Source: an uncultured Lactobacillus sp.
Lineage (GTDB): Bacteria; Bacillota; Bacilli; Lactobacillales; Lactobacillaceae
Assembly (NCBI GenBank): GCA_905204935.1
Contig: CAJLBJ010000024.1
Location: forward strand, 1 to 32,656
Length of the DNA stretch: 32,656 nt
Direction: 5' to 3'
Positions within the stretch are counted from its first letter, which is position 1. Every line of letters begins with the position of its first letter. Shown here piece after piece: positions 16,658 to 25,274 of the stretch. Made by a program: the position numbers and the translations under genes. The notes beneath the pieces were generated by a model. That model saw only the letters and a list, made by a program, of their open reading frames with translations. It did not search any database and had not been told where the DNA came from.

Positions 16658-18931
16658 TTACATCATACGATGATCAGTTCTAGAAATAACGTCACGGCGT
16701 TGTTCTGGTGTCAAATCTCTAAAGCGAACTGCATAACCAGAAACACGAATAGTGAAGTTAGCATACTTAGGATTATCAATATCCTTGTCCATTTCTTCTA
16801 ACAATTCACGCCCAAAGACGTTAACGTTTAGGTGGTAACCACCCTTATCGAAGTAACCATCTAACACGTTACGTAAGTTATCAATTTGCATGTCTTCATC
16901 ATCAGTCCGGCCCAAAGCGCCTGGATTGATTGTTTGTGTATCAGAAATTCCATCTAATGCACATGCATAGTTTAACTTAGCTGTTGAGTTTAAGGATGCA
17001 AGCAAGCCATTCTTTTCACCTAAGAACTTACCATCATGATAACTTGGATTTGCCCCTGGAGCAAGTGGTTTACCCGCACGACGACCATCAGGAGTGTTAC
17101 CTGTGTTCTTACCATAAACAACGTTTGAAGTAATTGTCAATAATGACAAGGTTGGAGTTGAATTACGGTATGTGTGTTGACGTTTGATTTGGCTCATGAA
17201 GTATTCTAAAATCCAGTTTGCTGCTTCATCAGCTTCATCGTTGTCATTACCATAAGTTGGGAATTCGTTTTGTGGAATATAGTCAACAGCAATGCCATCT
17301 TCATCGCGGATAACCTTAACATTACCATGTTTAATCGCCATCAAGGAATCAGCCGCATGAGAAATACCAGCAATCCCTGTTGCAAAGGTCCGTTTCAAAT
17401 GCGTATCCATCAAAGCCAATTGTGGAGCTTCATAAGCATACTTATCATGCATGTAGTGAATTACATTTAAAGTATTTACATATAATTCAGCTAACCAATC
17501 CATGATATCCTTGTAGCGTTCGATAAATTCATCATAATCAAGCGTATCGCCTTCCATTGGTCTAAAGCGTGGGCCAACTTGCATCTTGGTGATTTCATCA
17601 ACCCCACCGTTAATTGCATACAAAACAGCTTTAGCCAAGTTAGCACGAGCACCGAAGAATTGCATATCTTTACCGATAACAGTTGCAGACACACAACATG
17701 CAATCGCTGCGTCATCAGAACCCCAGTATTGTCTTAACAAATCATCATTTTCAAATTGGATTGATGATGTTTGGCGCGCAATCTTAGCTGCATATGTTCT
17801 AAAGCCTTTTGGTAAGCGTGAAGAATATAAAACAGTCAAGTTTGGTTCTGGGGATGGTCCCATGTTGATTAAAGTATGCAAGATACGGAAATCATTTTTA
17901 GTTACTAAGGAACGGCCATCGATATTCATCCCTGCAATTGATAATGTTGCCCAAATTGGGAAGCCAGAGAATAATTGGTTGTATTCTGGAGTACGTGCAA
18001 ATTTAACCATACGTAATTTCATGATTAAATGATCGATTAATTCTTGTGCTTCAAATTCAGTGATCAAACCACGATCTAAATCACGTTGAATATAAATATC
18101 TAAGAATGCGGAAATACGACCGATTGACATTGCAGCACCGTTTTGTGATTTGATAGCTGCTAAATAACCAAAGTAAAGCCATTGGATAGCTTCTTTAGCA
18201 TTAGTTGCTGGTTTAGAAATATCGTAACCATATGAAGCTGCCATTTCTTTCATATCAGCTAAAGCACGATATTGTTCAGTAACTTCTTCACGCAAACGAA
18301 TTACATCGTCTGTCATTACCTTATTACCAATCAAGCTCCAGTCTTTTTTCTTTTGTTCCATCAAGTAGTCAATACCATATAAAGCTACCCGACGGTAATC
18401 GCCGATGATACGGCCACGACCATAAGCATCTGGTAAACCTGTAATAATCTTGTTTTTACGTGCTAAACGCATTTCATCTGTATAAGCATCAAACACACCT
18501 TGGTTATGTGTCTTACGCCATTTGTTAAAGATAAATGTCATTTCATCGTCAGTTTCATAACCATTAGAAACAAGTGCTTTGTTAGCCATGTTAATCCCAC
18601 CAAATGGCATAAATGCTTGCTTCAATGGTTCGTCAGTTTGCAAACCAACAATTTTTTCTTCTTCTTTAATTAAATAACCTGGTTTATGTGAAGTAATTGT
18701 TGCAGGGATATTATTATCCATGTTATACACGCCATTTTTTTCGTGTTGTACTTCAAATAACTCTTGTAACTTATTCCATAATTTTTCTGTTGATGGAGCG
18801 GCTTTTTCTAAAAAGCTATCATCACCTGTATATTCAGTATAATTTTGCTTAATGAAGTCTAAGGTATTAATTTCTCTTTGCCATCTACCAGCTTTAAAGC
18901 CTTCCCATTCTTTCATAACCATTTTTTCCAT
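16658..18931 (-). CDS. pflB: Formate C-acetyltransferase (pyruvate formate-lyase)
   Basis: Glycyl-radical enzyme that converts pyruvate and CoA to acetyl-CoA and formate under anaerobic conditions. 757 residues. The catalytic cysteine pair is C412-C413 (AACCVSAT context, here IACCVSAT), and the radical glycine is G732 in RVSGYAVRF, 25 residues from the end, as in the family. Start ATG is six bases after AAGGAGG. It is transcribed alone, between its own promoter and terminator; the activase gene pflA, usually adjacent in lactic acid bacteria, is not in the window. Without activase the radical cannot form, so pflA must be elsewhere if the enzyme works. Confidence 0.97.
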   Translation of the reverse strand: MEKMVMKEWEGFKAGRWQREINTLDFIKQNYTEYTGDDSFLEKAAPSTEKLWNKLQELFEVQHEKNGVYNMDNNIPATITSHKPGYLIKEEEKIVGLQTDEPLKQAFMPFGGINMANKALVSNGYETDDEMTFIFNKWRKTHNQGVFDAYTDEMRLARKNKIITGLPDAYGRGRIIGDYRRVALYGIDYLMEQKKKDWSLIGNKVMTDDVIRLREEVTEQYRALADMKEMAASYGYDISKPATNAKEAIQWLYFGYLAAIKSQNGAAMSIGRISAFLDIYIQRDLDRGLITEFEAQELIDHLIMKLRMVKFARTPEYNQLFSGFPIWATLSIAGMNIDGRSLVTKNDFRILHTLINMGPSPEPNLTVLYSSRLPKGFRTYAAKIARQTSSIQFENDDLLRQYWGSDDAAIACCVSATVIGKDMQFFGARANLAKAVLYAINGGVDEITKMQVGPRFRPMEGDTLDYDEFIERYKDIMDWLAELYVNTLNVIHYMHDKYAYEAPQLALMDTHLKRTFATGIAGISHAADSLMAIKHGNVKVIRDEDGIAVDYIPQNEFPTYGNDNDEADEAANWILEYFMSQIKRQHTYRNSTPTLSLLTITSNVVYGKNTGNTPDGRRAGKPLAPGANPSYHDGKFLGEKNGLLASLNSTAKLNYACALDGISDTQTINPGALGRTDDEDMQIDNLRNVLDGYFDKGGYHLNVNVFGRELLEEMDKDIDNPKYANFTIRVSGYAVRFRDLTPEQRRDVISRTDHRMM

Positions 18932-18965
18932 AACTAACCTCCTTGGGTGTTTAAAAGTAATAGAT

Positions 18966-18979
18966 TATTAGCGCTTTCA
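18966..18979 (-). promoter_or_regulatory. cre site (CcpA operator) of pflB
   Basis: TGAAAGCGCTAATA on the minus strand matches the catabolite-responsive element consensus TGWAANCGNTNWCA at all but one position. It starts about seven bases after the -10, so it covers the expected transcription start, a position typical of repression by CcpA when sugar is plentiful. Confidence 0.75.
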
Positions 18980-18985
18980 AGACAT

Positions 18986-19014
18986 ATAATACATTCTTTT
19001 GTGACAAATGTCAA
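18986..19014 (-). promoter_or_regulatory. pflB promoter
   Basis: A perfect -35 TTGACA (19009-19014) and a near-perfect -10 TATTAT (18986-18991) are 17 bases apart on the minus strand, about 55 bases before the pflB start codon. Confidence 0.85.
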
Positions 19015-19016
19015 AA
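18999..19016. promoter_or_regulatory. Rex- or Crp/Fnr-like palindrome over the pflB -35
   Basis: TTGTGAC-AAAT-GTCAAAA is an imperfect 7-4-7 inverted repeat. It matches the left half of the Rex operator (TTGTGAA-N4-TTCACAA) at six of seven positions and the right half at five of seven. It also fits a TGTGA-N6-TCAnA pattern of Crp/Fnr relatives. It overlaps the -35 hexamer, so a bound protein would block polymerase. Confidence 0.5.
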
Positions 19017-19124
19017 GAAAATTCTGATATACAATGTAAATGTATTCTTATATTTCTGTCAAAAAGCGAGATTTTATGCAGTTGTTTGTGCTACACTTCA
19101 TATTCTTCGAATATTTATTATAAG

Positions 19125-19661
19125 TTACAGCCAACTAAAATTTTTTAACGGCCAATATGTCAAAACAGCCTGTCCTTGAATCCATTCTGTTTTTACTGCA
19201 CCAAAAGTTCGCGAATCTTTGCTTATTCGCCGGTTATCGCCTAAAACAAAATATCTACCTTCAGGTACTGTATCTACATTTAACAAATCTTTTAAGGTAA
19301 AATCCGAAGTATATGTTTGTTTGGTATCTAAATCCAATGGTTCCAAAAACTTTTCAGGAATATATTTACCATCAACATAAAGTTTATCATCTTTATATTC
19401 GATTTTCTCACCAGGCAAGCCAATTACGCGCTTTATATAAGTTTCACCGCTCGGCATTTTAATTACAACAATATCAAAACGCTTGATTTTACCAAAATGT
19501 CTAACTAATACTTCATCACGATTATGCAAGGTTGGTTCCATTGAATCTCCTTCAACTTGTAAAGGAACCAGTACAAATAAACGAATAAATAACGCCAAAC
19601 AAACAGCACAAAAGATCAATGGAATCCAATAACCAAATCTAATCTTTTTCATTTTTTGCAT
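19125..19661 (-). CDS. lepB: Signal peptidase I
   Basis: Membrane-bound Ser/Lys protease that removes signal peptides from secreted proteins. With the start chosen here, 178 residues. One N-terminal membrane segment (about 12-33) anchors it; the catalytic Ser is S40 in VEGDSMEPTL and the general base is K77 in GETYIKRVIGLPGE; GDNRRISKDSR is the conserved C-terminal box. The frame is open to a GTG at 19694, but that lies at the expected transcription start and has no ribosome site, while GAAGG precedes the ATG at 19661. It has its own promoter behind the ctpA terminator. Confidence 0.94.
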   Translation of the reverse strand: MQKMKKIRFGYWIPLIFCAVCLALFIRLFVLVPLQVEGDSMEPTLHNRDEVLVRHFGKIKRFDIVVIKMPSGETYIKRVIGLPGEKIEYKDDKLYVDGKYIPEKFLEPLDLDTKQTYTSDFTLKDLLNVDTVPEGRYFVLGDNRRISKDSRTFGAVKTEWIQGQAVLTYWPLKNFSWL

Positions 19662-19699
19662 TTTATTACCTTCACTGAATAAATTTATTTTCACTCACT

Positions 19700-19728
19700 A
19701 GTATACATATTTTTACTAGATATGACAA
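19700..19728 (-). promoter_or_regulatory. lepB promoter
   Basis: TTGTCA (19723-19728) and TATACT (19700-19705) with 17-base spacing on the minus strand. The -35 overlaps the T-run of the ctpA terminator. Confidence 0.7.
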
Positions 19729-19756
19729 AAACACATCGTAAAAAACGATGTGTTTT
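19727..19756 (-). terminator. Terminator of the ypmR-ctpA cluster
   Basis: A perfect 11-base-pair stem (19746-19756 with 19728-19738) with a 7-base loop and a T-rich 3' side on the minus strand, directly after ctpA. Confidence 0.8.
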
Positions 19757-19762
19757 ATCTAT

Positions 19763-21169
19763 TTATTTTAACAAATTAATTGCTTTTTGATATGCTGTAT
19801 CTTTAAGAAGACGATACTTAGCTAATATTACATTTAAAGTTGTTTGCGTTATTTTCCCATTTTCTTGCAGTTTATTTTCTTGTTGAAACTGTGCTACAAC
19901 ATTTTTGGTCGTTTCATCAAAAGTCCCATTCACTGTTACTGTATAGCCCAAATCTGCTAAGATTTTTTGTAAAATACAAACTTGAAGACTTTCATCGCCA
20001 AGCTGATAATTACCATTTATTACACCTTGGGTGGTAAAAACCGTGCTATTTGCGGTTATGTCTGGTTGTAAGCCTTTATGATGAATCCAATTTCCCTTAG
20101 GTGTTAACCATTTTGCAATTGTTAATTTAAGCTCTGTTTGATCTTTAAATGGTATAGTAGTTTGTACTGTCCCTTTCCCAAAAGACTTAGTTCCTACCAA
20201 CTTAACATGCGCACTTTGTTTCAAGGCTCCTGCGAATATTTCAGCAGCACTAGCTGAATTTCCATTAATCAAAACCGTGGTTGGTTCAAAAATCTTAAAC
20301 CCTTTATCATACTTCGCTTGTGCTTTGTATACTTGCTTTTGACCTTGTTTATCTTCAATTTGCATAATTGTTTTACCGTCTTTCAAAAACATCGATGATA
20401 AATTCAAGGCCTGATCTAGCAAGCCACCTGGATTATCCCGCACATCAATAATCCATTTTTTAGCACCTGATTTTCGTAATTTCTTAATCATAGTTTTAAA
20501 CTCTTGTGTTGTTCGTTTCGAAAAACTAGTAATCTGAATATAACCAACTTGTTTATCGTTTGAATCAATAAAACCATTTACGGTTGCTACATTAATTTCT
20601 TTACGCATTAGTGTTTTAGTTAATATTTTATCTTGACGCTTAAACGTCATTTTAACTTCAGTATTAGCCTTTCCCTTAATCAATTTAGTAACTTGATTTA
20701 AACTTTTATTATCAATTTTTTTACCATCGATTTTTAAAATGATATCCCCTTTTTGTAAATCTGCTGTTTGCGCAGGTGAATTGGGTGTGATTGCTGTAAT
20801 TTTAACTCCTTGATCATCCTTAGTAACTTCGACACCAATGCCTACAAAACTACTAGAAATAGTTTCATTAAGATTTTTTGTTGCCTGTTTGTCTAAATAC
20901 TCTGAGTATTGATCATCTAAGCTTTTTACCATCCCCTCAATCGCACTATCGGTTAATTTATTAGCTTTAACATCTTGATAGTAATTATCTGAAATGGCTT
21001 GATAAACTGTACTAATTTTTGCTAACGATTTATTTGTTTTTTGTAAAGCATTTAATTGATCATTTAATAACCAATACATTCCACTTGCTCCTATAAAAAG
21101 AGCTAATACCCCAATTAGTACTACTACCCCCAGACTATATTTTTTAGTATTTCGCCTTTCTTTTCGCAT
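19763..21169 (-). CDS. ctpA: Carboxy-terminal processing protease, S41 family (CtpA-like)
   Basis: Secreted, membrane-anchored serine protease with 468 residues. Order of parts: N-terminal membrane segment (about 12-34), a PDZ domain (about 105-190, with the GVEV and LQKGDIILKIDG stretches), the S41 catalytic core, and a C-terminal peptidoglycan-binding repeat (about 390-455). The catalytic residues by spacing against CtpB are S307 (GNSASAAEI), K332 (SFGKGT) and Q336. ATG start behind AGAGGAA. Last gene of the ypmR-ypmS-yozE-ctpA cluster; likely trims envelope proteins near the wall. Confidence 0.93.
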   Translation of the reverse strand: MRKERRNTKKYSLGVVVLIGVLALFIGASGMYWLLNDQLNALQKTNKSLAKISTVYQAISDNYYQDVKANKLTDSAIEGMVKSLDDQYSEYLDKQATKNLNETISSSFVGIGVEVTKDDQGVKITAITPNSPAQTADLQKGDIILKIDGKKIDNKSLNQVTKLIKGKANTEVKMTFKRQDKILTKTLMRKEINVATVNGFIDSNDKQVGYIQITSFSKRTTQEFKTMIKKLRKSGAKKWIIDVRDNPGGLLDQALNLSSMFLKDGKTIMQIEDKQGQKQVYKAQAKYDKGFKIFEPTTVLINGNSASAAEIFAGALKQSAHVKLVGTKSFGKGTVQTTIPFKDQTELKLTIAKWLTPKGNWIHHKGLQPDITANSTVFTTQGVINGNYQLGDESLQVCILQKILADLGYTVTVNGTFDETTKNVVAQFQQENKLQENGKITQTTLNVILAKYRLLKDTAYQKAINLLK

Positions 21170-21188
21170 AAAAATTCCTCTTTGATAT

Positions 21189-21413
21189 CTAAGCTAATTT
21201 TTCAAGATAATTATGCCAAGCATCGTCAAATACCGACATACTTGGCAAATAGCCTGCATTTAATTCTAGATAAGCTGAAACTTCTTCATACTCACTTGCT
21301 TGTTTAGGAAAACTTTGATCATAAAAAGCATTATTAGCAAATTGTGCTATTTCATCAATTGCATTAGGATCTCTTTGAGTCATTAAATACTGATAAAAAG
21401 ATTGTCTTTTCAT
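21189..21413 (-). CDS. YozE-family small SAM-like protein (DUF1250)
   Basis: A 74-residue protein that matches the YozE family along its length, with SFYQYLMTQRDP near the start, the stretch FYDQSFPKQASEYEEVSAYLE (about 30-50) and LPSMSVFDDAW near the end. The fold is a small SAM-like helical domain; function is not known to me. ATG start, 15 bases after ypmS, and followed by ctpA after 19 bases. Its place in an envelope cluster is conserved among lactobacilli as far as I recall. Confidence 0.88.
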   Translation of the reverse strand: MKRQSFYQYLMTQRDPNAIDEIAQFANNAFYDQSFPKQASEYEEVSAYLELNAGYLPSMSVFDDAWHNYLEKLA

Positions 21414-21428
21414 TTTTAATCTCCTTGA

Positions 21429-22052
21429 TTACTCTAATGGTATCGAAACTTTAAATAAAAATTTATCTTTATTTAAATCAAGTTCTTGGCCTTTTACTGT
21501 AAGACCTTGTTTTTCAACAAGTTTATTTAAGTCTAGTGTGATTGTCTCTTTTTTAGTATTGATACGCACTCCTTGACCTAGGTCATAATTTCCTTTGATG
21601 TAACCTAAGATAAAACTAGGCGGTGCATTCAATGAGCCAATTGCTACTGACTTTGCTTTAAGCATAATGTTACCTTCTTTATCTAATTTAGGTTGCGTAT
21701 ATAAAGTAAAAGATACATCTTTCCCTAAAATTTTTGTTGTTCCCATCAAAATTGCCGATTTATCTAGTAAAAAACGATATTTAATACCCTTTTTTTCTTT
21801 TTTAGCTAAATAATAATTAATTGCAGCATTGAGCTGTTCTTTATTCATCGATACATCTATATCCGCCGTTTGTTGTGCCTTTATTAATTGTGTAGCACTT
21901 TTTTGAATCTGTATTTGATCATTACTTGGCATCGTCACCTTAAGCCAAATGAACGCTCCAGTTGCAAGTATCAAAGCTAATAATACAATAAAAGCCCACT
22001 TCCATGGATTTATTTTCTTTTTCAAAATCTTATTTTGTTTACGTGTTTGCAT
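21429..22052 (-). CDS. YpmS-like membrane-anchored protein (DUF2140)
   Basis: A 207-residue protein with a Lys-rich cytoplasmic start, one membrane segment (about 16-37) and an extracellular domain. The arrangement and phrases such as MNKEQLNAAINYYLAK and FTLYTQPKLDKEGNIMLKAKSVAIGSL fit the YpmS family (DUF2140), whose function is unknown. It starts four bases after ypmR ends, with its ribosome site AAAAGGAG inside ypmR, so the two are tightly coupled. A role in the envelope is inferred from the gene context only. Confidence 0.85.
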   Translation of the reverse strand: MQTRKQNKILKKKINPWKWAFIVLLALILATGAFIWLKVTMPSNDQIQIQKSATQLIKAQQTADIDVSMNKEQLNAAINYYLAKKEKKGIKYRFLLDKSAILMGTTKILGKDVSFTLYTQPKLDKEGNIMLKAKSVAIGSLNAPPSFILGYIKGNYDLGQGVRINTKKETITLDLNKLVEKQGLTVKGQELDLNKDKFLFKVSIPLE

Positions 22053-22056
22053 TTCG

Positions 22057-22965
22057 TTACTCCTTTTGCCACTTATCTTTATTAGCTTGCATAACTTGAT
22101 ACAACTGTGAAGCCATGTATTTGTAACCTTTTAAATTAGGATGGAAATGATCAGCACTTGATAAGTAGTTATTTTTTTCTTCTTGGTTAGTTAAAATATT
22201 TTCAAGTTTATCACTAGATATTTTCGTCAAATCAACAGGCGTTGTTTGTTTCAATTTTTGCTTAGATTGTTTCAAATATTGTCCTTGTGAAAGTTGTTGA
22301 TTAATATCGACAAAATACACTTCTTTTGTACTTTCACCCACATTTTGCGCAATTTGATTCCAGCGGTTAGTATATTTTTGCAAGTCAGTTATTTGCGGAA
22401 AATAAACATAAAATGGGTTATAAATACTAAATAAGAATATTGGTGCTTTTTTGTTATAACTACGAATTTTTGATAGTAAATCTGTCAGTGATTTTTGATA
22501 TTTTTTTTCAGCTTTAGGCATTGCACTATCTAGTTGGTTAGATGCTAACAATAAAAAATTATCCTGTAAAACTTTCATTAAATCATTACCACCAACGGTC
22601 AAAGTAATTACATCTGCTTTTTTTAACTTTTTTTGAATATTTGCTTGTTGTTCAATTCGTGTTTGAATTTGATCACTACGATCACCAGTTTTACCAAAAT
22701 TGGCAGTTTGAACTTGATAATCTTCTTTTTGTAATCGTTTTTTTATCAAATATACATAGCCACCTTTATTTGTTGTATCACCAACTCCATGTGTCAACGA
22801 ATCCCCAATTGCTACTAGAGAAATTCTTTTTTCCTTTTGTGGGGATGCAAAATTTGAGCTTAGTTCTTGATGCGGTTTAAAAAATAAAAATAATCCCCCT
22901 AAAAACACTAAGGTTAAACATACTAAACTAACAATAAAAATAAGACTGCTTTTAAGATGTTTCAC
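22057..22965 (-). CDS. Membrane-anchored SGNH/GDSL lipase-esterase (YpmR-like)
   Basis: A 302-residue SGNH hydrolase with an N-terminal membrane segment (about 7-29). Catalytic blocks are present: S56 in AIGDSLTHG (block I), G126/N127 in VGGNDLM (block III), and D272/H275 in DHFHP (block V). The start is GTG at 22965, behind AGGAAAG; no ATG upstream is in frame. It heads the ypmR-ypmS-yozE-ctpA cluster. The natural substrate is unknown; an acyl ester in the cell envelope is plausible. Confidence 0.9.
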   Translation of the reverse strand: MKHLKSSLIFIVSLVCLTLVFLGGLFLFFKPHQELSSNFASPQKEKRISLVAIGDSLTHGVGDTTNKGGYVYLIKKRLQKEDYQVQTANFGKTGDRSDQIQTRIEQQANIQKKLKKADVITLTVGGNDLMKVLQDNFLLLASNQLDSAMPKAEKKYQKSLTDLLSKIRSYNKKAPIFLFSIYNPFYVYFPQITDLQKYTNRWNQIAQNVGESTKEVYFVDINQQLSQGQYLKQSKQKLKQTTPVDLTKISSDKLENILTNQEEKNNYLSSADHFHPNLKGYKYMASQLYQVMQANKDKWQKE

Positions 22966-23026
22966 TTTAATCTTTCCTAACTTTAAAATCTAACTTTTAA
23001 TAATTTTACCGCAAAAACCTCTAGTA

Positions 23027-23035
23027 TGCTACAAT
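23027..23035 (+). promoter_or_regulatory. Extended -10 for the membrane protein gene
   Basis: TGCTACAAT is an extended -10 about 60 bases upstream of the gene at 23097. No clear -35 accompanies it. Confidence 0.4.
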
Positions 23036-23096
23036 TGACTTAAAGCCTTATACAGAGCTTAAGAGAAGATTAACTCTTTTTTAAAGGAGTGTTAAT

Positions 23097-23702
23097 ATGA
23101 CTAAACCACAAAATTTATTTAATCAATTATTTAACTGTTTTTGTGCTACCTGTTGTTTAGGTTTTAATATTTGGTTAAATATCTGGCTTTTAAAAACTAC
23201 TAATTCTTCTACTAGTCTGATTATTGCAGCTAGTTTACAATTGGGTTTTGGATGTTGTTATTTTGGATTAAAAATCCTTGCTAATTCTTTAGCAAAAACC
23301 AAAGCTTATCATGTGTTTAGCCTCCTAAGTCTAGCCTTTGGTTGTTTTTTTATCAGTAGTTGTTTTTTTATACTTAACTTTGGACTAAGCTTGAATGCTT
23401 GGGGATGGTGCTTTTTTGGTTTAAGCTTAATCTGGAGTATATTGCGCACAATCTTTAAAAGTATTTGGCCTAATTGCCACCCTATTTATGGTATAATCAG
23501 TGGTCTCTTGTTATTTAGTAGTAATTTTATTATTTTAACTTGGCAATTACAGATAGTTTCGATTTGGTTAATAAGTGCTTTAATTTTAGGCAGTTTGAGT
23601 TTTTGTTTGCAAAACTTTTCTAAAACTACATTATTCGGTAATTTTTTCGAACTTTTTGCTCTTTTAAGCTGGATTCTTGGATTTATTTTACTGGTAAACT
23701 AA
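23097..23702 (+). CDS. Hypothetical cysteine-rich multi-pass membrane protein
   Basis: I do not recognise this gene. The 201 residues form about six hydrophobic segments separated by very short loops, with few charged residues. Eleven cysteines are present, many in or beside the membrane segments (14, 16, 19, 20, 53, 54, 83, 89, 105, 127, 170), which is a high number for a small lactobacillar membrane protein. The start is ATG behind AAAGGAG. It is the only plus-strand gene in this part of the window, divergent from ypmR and convergent with dfrA, with its own promoter element and a strong terminator. It could be a small permease-like protein; nothing identifies a substrate. Confidence 0.75.
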   Translation: MTKPQNLFNQLFNCFCATCCLGFNIWLNIWLLKTTNSSTSLIIAASLQLGFGCCYFGLKILANSLAKTKAYHVFSLLSLAFGCFFISSCFFILNFGLSLNAWGWCFFGLSLIWSILRTIFKSIWPNCHPIYGIISGLLLFSSNFIILTWQLQIVSIWLISALILGSLSFCLQNFSKTTLFGNFFELFALLSWILGFILLVN

Positions 23703-23788
23703 AAAACTTTCTTACTAGCTGATATGTACTTTTTTACTGGATGATCCAGTAAAAAAGTATAAATCAAAAAAGTAAGAAAGTCTTTTTT
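23703..23788. terminator. Nested bidirectional terminator
   Basis: A perfect 15-base-pair hairpin (23727-23741 with 23745-23759, loop TGA) is enclosed by an outer stem of 10 base pairs (23706-23715 with 23772-23781) that can extend by an A/T run. Seven T follow on the plus strand and six on the minus strand. It ends both the membrane protein gene and dfrA. Confidence 0.85.
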
Positions 23789-24291
23789 TACTTGCGCCGA
23801 TAAACCAAAAACTCATGTGGATAATGATTTTTTTCATCGATTTTCCCTGATTTTTGTTCAATCAACTCAAATTCATCATAATTTAAAGTAGGCATCTTAG
23901 TATCACCTTCAAATGTTGCTGCAATTTGTGTGACGTATAGCAGATCTACTTGATCTTTATATTGTTCAAACAAAGAAGCCCCACCAATGATATAACATAA
24001 TTCAGCAGCATGTTCAGCCAGCCATTCATCCAATTTAGCTTTACTATTTAGTACACAGACTTGCTTATTATTCGCATATTTATCAGCAAGTGTCACATCA
24101 TGCGTCAAAATCACATGTAACCTATTCGATAACAGCCCAGGAAAACTTGCAAATGTTTTTTTACCCATAATCATCGGATGACTGGCAGTTACTTGTTTAA
24201 AGTAGGCTAAATCAGAGGGTAAATGCCACGGAAGTTTACCCTGATAGCCGATATGTCCTGCTTGATCTTGCGCCCAAATAAATCCTAACAT
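23788..24291 (-). CDS. dfrA: Dihydrofolate reductase
   Basis: Reduces dihydrofolate to tetrahydrofolate, regenerating the cofactor used up by ThyA. 167 residues. The active-site acid is D27 in the LPWHLPSDLAYFK segment (20-32); GKKTFASFP (43-51) and YIIGGASLFEQ (about 95-105) are the NADPH-binding motifs. ATG start, with GGAGG seven bases upstream placed in the nine-base gap after thyA. It is the last gene of the dapB-cca-ABC-F-thyA-dfrA operon. No resistance substitution is obvious from reading alone. Confidence 0.96.
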   Translation of the reverse strand: MLGFIWAQDQAGHIGYQGKLPWHLPSDLAYFKQVTASHPMIMGKKTFASFPGLLSNRLHVILTHDVTLADKYANNKQVCVLNSKAKLDEWLAEHAAELCYIIGGASLFEQYKDQVDLLYVTQIAATFEGDTKMPTLNYDEFELIEQKSGKIDEKNHYPHEFLVYRRK

Positions 24292-24300
24292 GCTGGCCTC

Positions 24301-25257
24301 CTAAACTGCTACCGGCGCTTTAATTGCCGGTGCAGGTTGATAATTTTCAACCTTAATGTCATCCATCTCAAAGTCTAAAACTGCTTTTTTAGTTGGATTT
24401 AACCATAAAGTTGGTGCATCTTGTGGCTTTCGTGTTAATTGCTCTTTAACTTGTTCAAAATGATTGCTATAAATATGAGCATCACCTAAAGTATGCACAA
24501 ATTCACCAACTTGTAAGCCTGTTTCGCGTGCAATCAGATGTGTCAACAAAGCATAACTTGCAATGTTGAACGGGACACCTAAAAAGACATCCCCACTTCT
24601 TTGATATAACTGACAGCTCAACTTATTATCCGCTACATAAAATTGAAAAAGACTATGACATGGTGGTAAAGCACTGGTTGGTACATCTTCTGGATTCCAA
24701 GCTGTGACAATCAAACGCCGCGAATCTGGCGTTGTTTTAATCATTTCAATTACATCTTTAATTTGATCGATTGTTTGTCCTTGACTAGTCTTCCAATGAC
24801 GCCATTGTGCACCATAAACATCACCTAAATTACCGTATTTTTGTGCAAATTCATCATCAGATACAATTTTTTGACAAAAAATATCTTTTTGTTCATGATA
24901 AATCTCAGCAAACTCAGGATCTTTTTGTGAACGCAAACCAAAATCTTGCATATCTGGGCCCTGATATTGAGCACTATTTACCCAATTTTTAAATGCCCAT
25001 TCATCCCAAATGTGATTATTATGCTTTAATAAATATTGAATATTCGTATCACCACGTAAAAACCATAACAATTCACTTTTAATCAATCCAAAAGGTACAC
25101 GTTTAGTTGTTAATAACGGAAAACCTTGACTCAAATCAAAACGCATTTGATAACCAAACAAACTTTTAGTCCCTGTATTGGTACGATCTGTTTTTAAAGT
25201 TCCGTGATTTAAAATATCTCGGATTAACTGCAAATATGGTTCTTCTAAAATCGCCAT
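24301..25257 (-). CDS. thyA: Thymidylate synthase
   Basis: Makes dTMP from dUMP with methylene-tetrahydrofolate. At 318 residues it is the longer Gram-positive form, with a 50-residue insert relative to the E. coli enzyme between about 90 and 145. The nucleophile is C200 in [12 protein letters not shown]180-R181 (DSRRLIV) bind phosphate and [18 protein letters not shown] is the folate/dUMP signature. ATG start behind AAGGGAG. It pairs with dfrA nine bases downstream, a common functional coupling. Confidence 0.97.
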   Translation of the reverse strand: MAILEEPYLQLIRDILNHGTLKTDRTNTGTKSLFGYQMRFDLSQGFPLLTTKRVPFGLIKSELLWFLRGDTNIQYLLKHNNHIWDEWAFKNWVNSAQYQGPDMQDFGLRSQKDPEFAEIYHEQKDIFCQKIVSDDEFAQKYGNLGDVYGAQWRHWKTSQGQTIDQIKDVIEMIKTTPDSRRLIVTAWNPEDVPTSALPPCHSLFQFYVADNKLSCQLYQRSGDVFLGVPFNIASYALLTHLIARETGLQVGEFVHTLGDAHIYSNHFEQVKEQLTRKPQDAPTLWLNPTKKAVLDFEMDDIKVENYQPAPAIKAPVAV

Positions 25258-25274
25258 CTAAAACACTCCCTTAT

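Noticed and set aside
17586..18032. 148-codon open frame antisense to pflB
   Set aside because: It mirrors a strongly conserved coding region, has no ribosome site and no recognisable domain; it is a by-product of pflB codon use.
23060..23085. Attenuator-like AAGAG/CTCTT stem plus T-run in the leader of the gene at 23097
   Set aside because: The stem is only five base pairs; too weak to support regulation.
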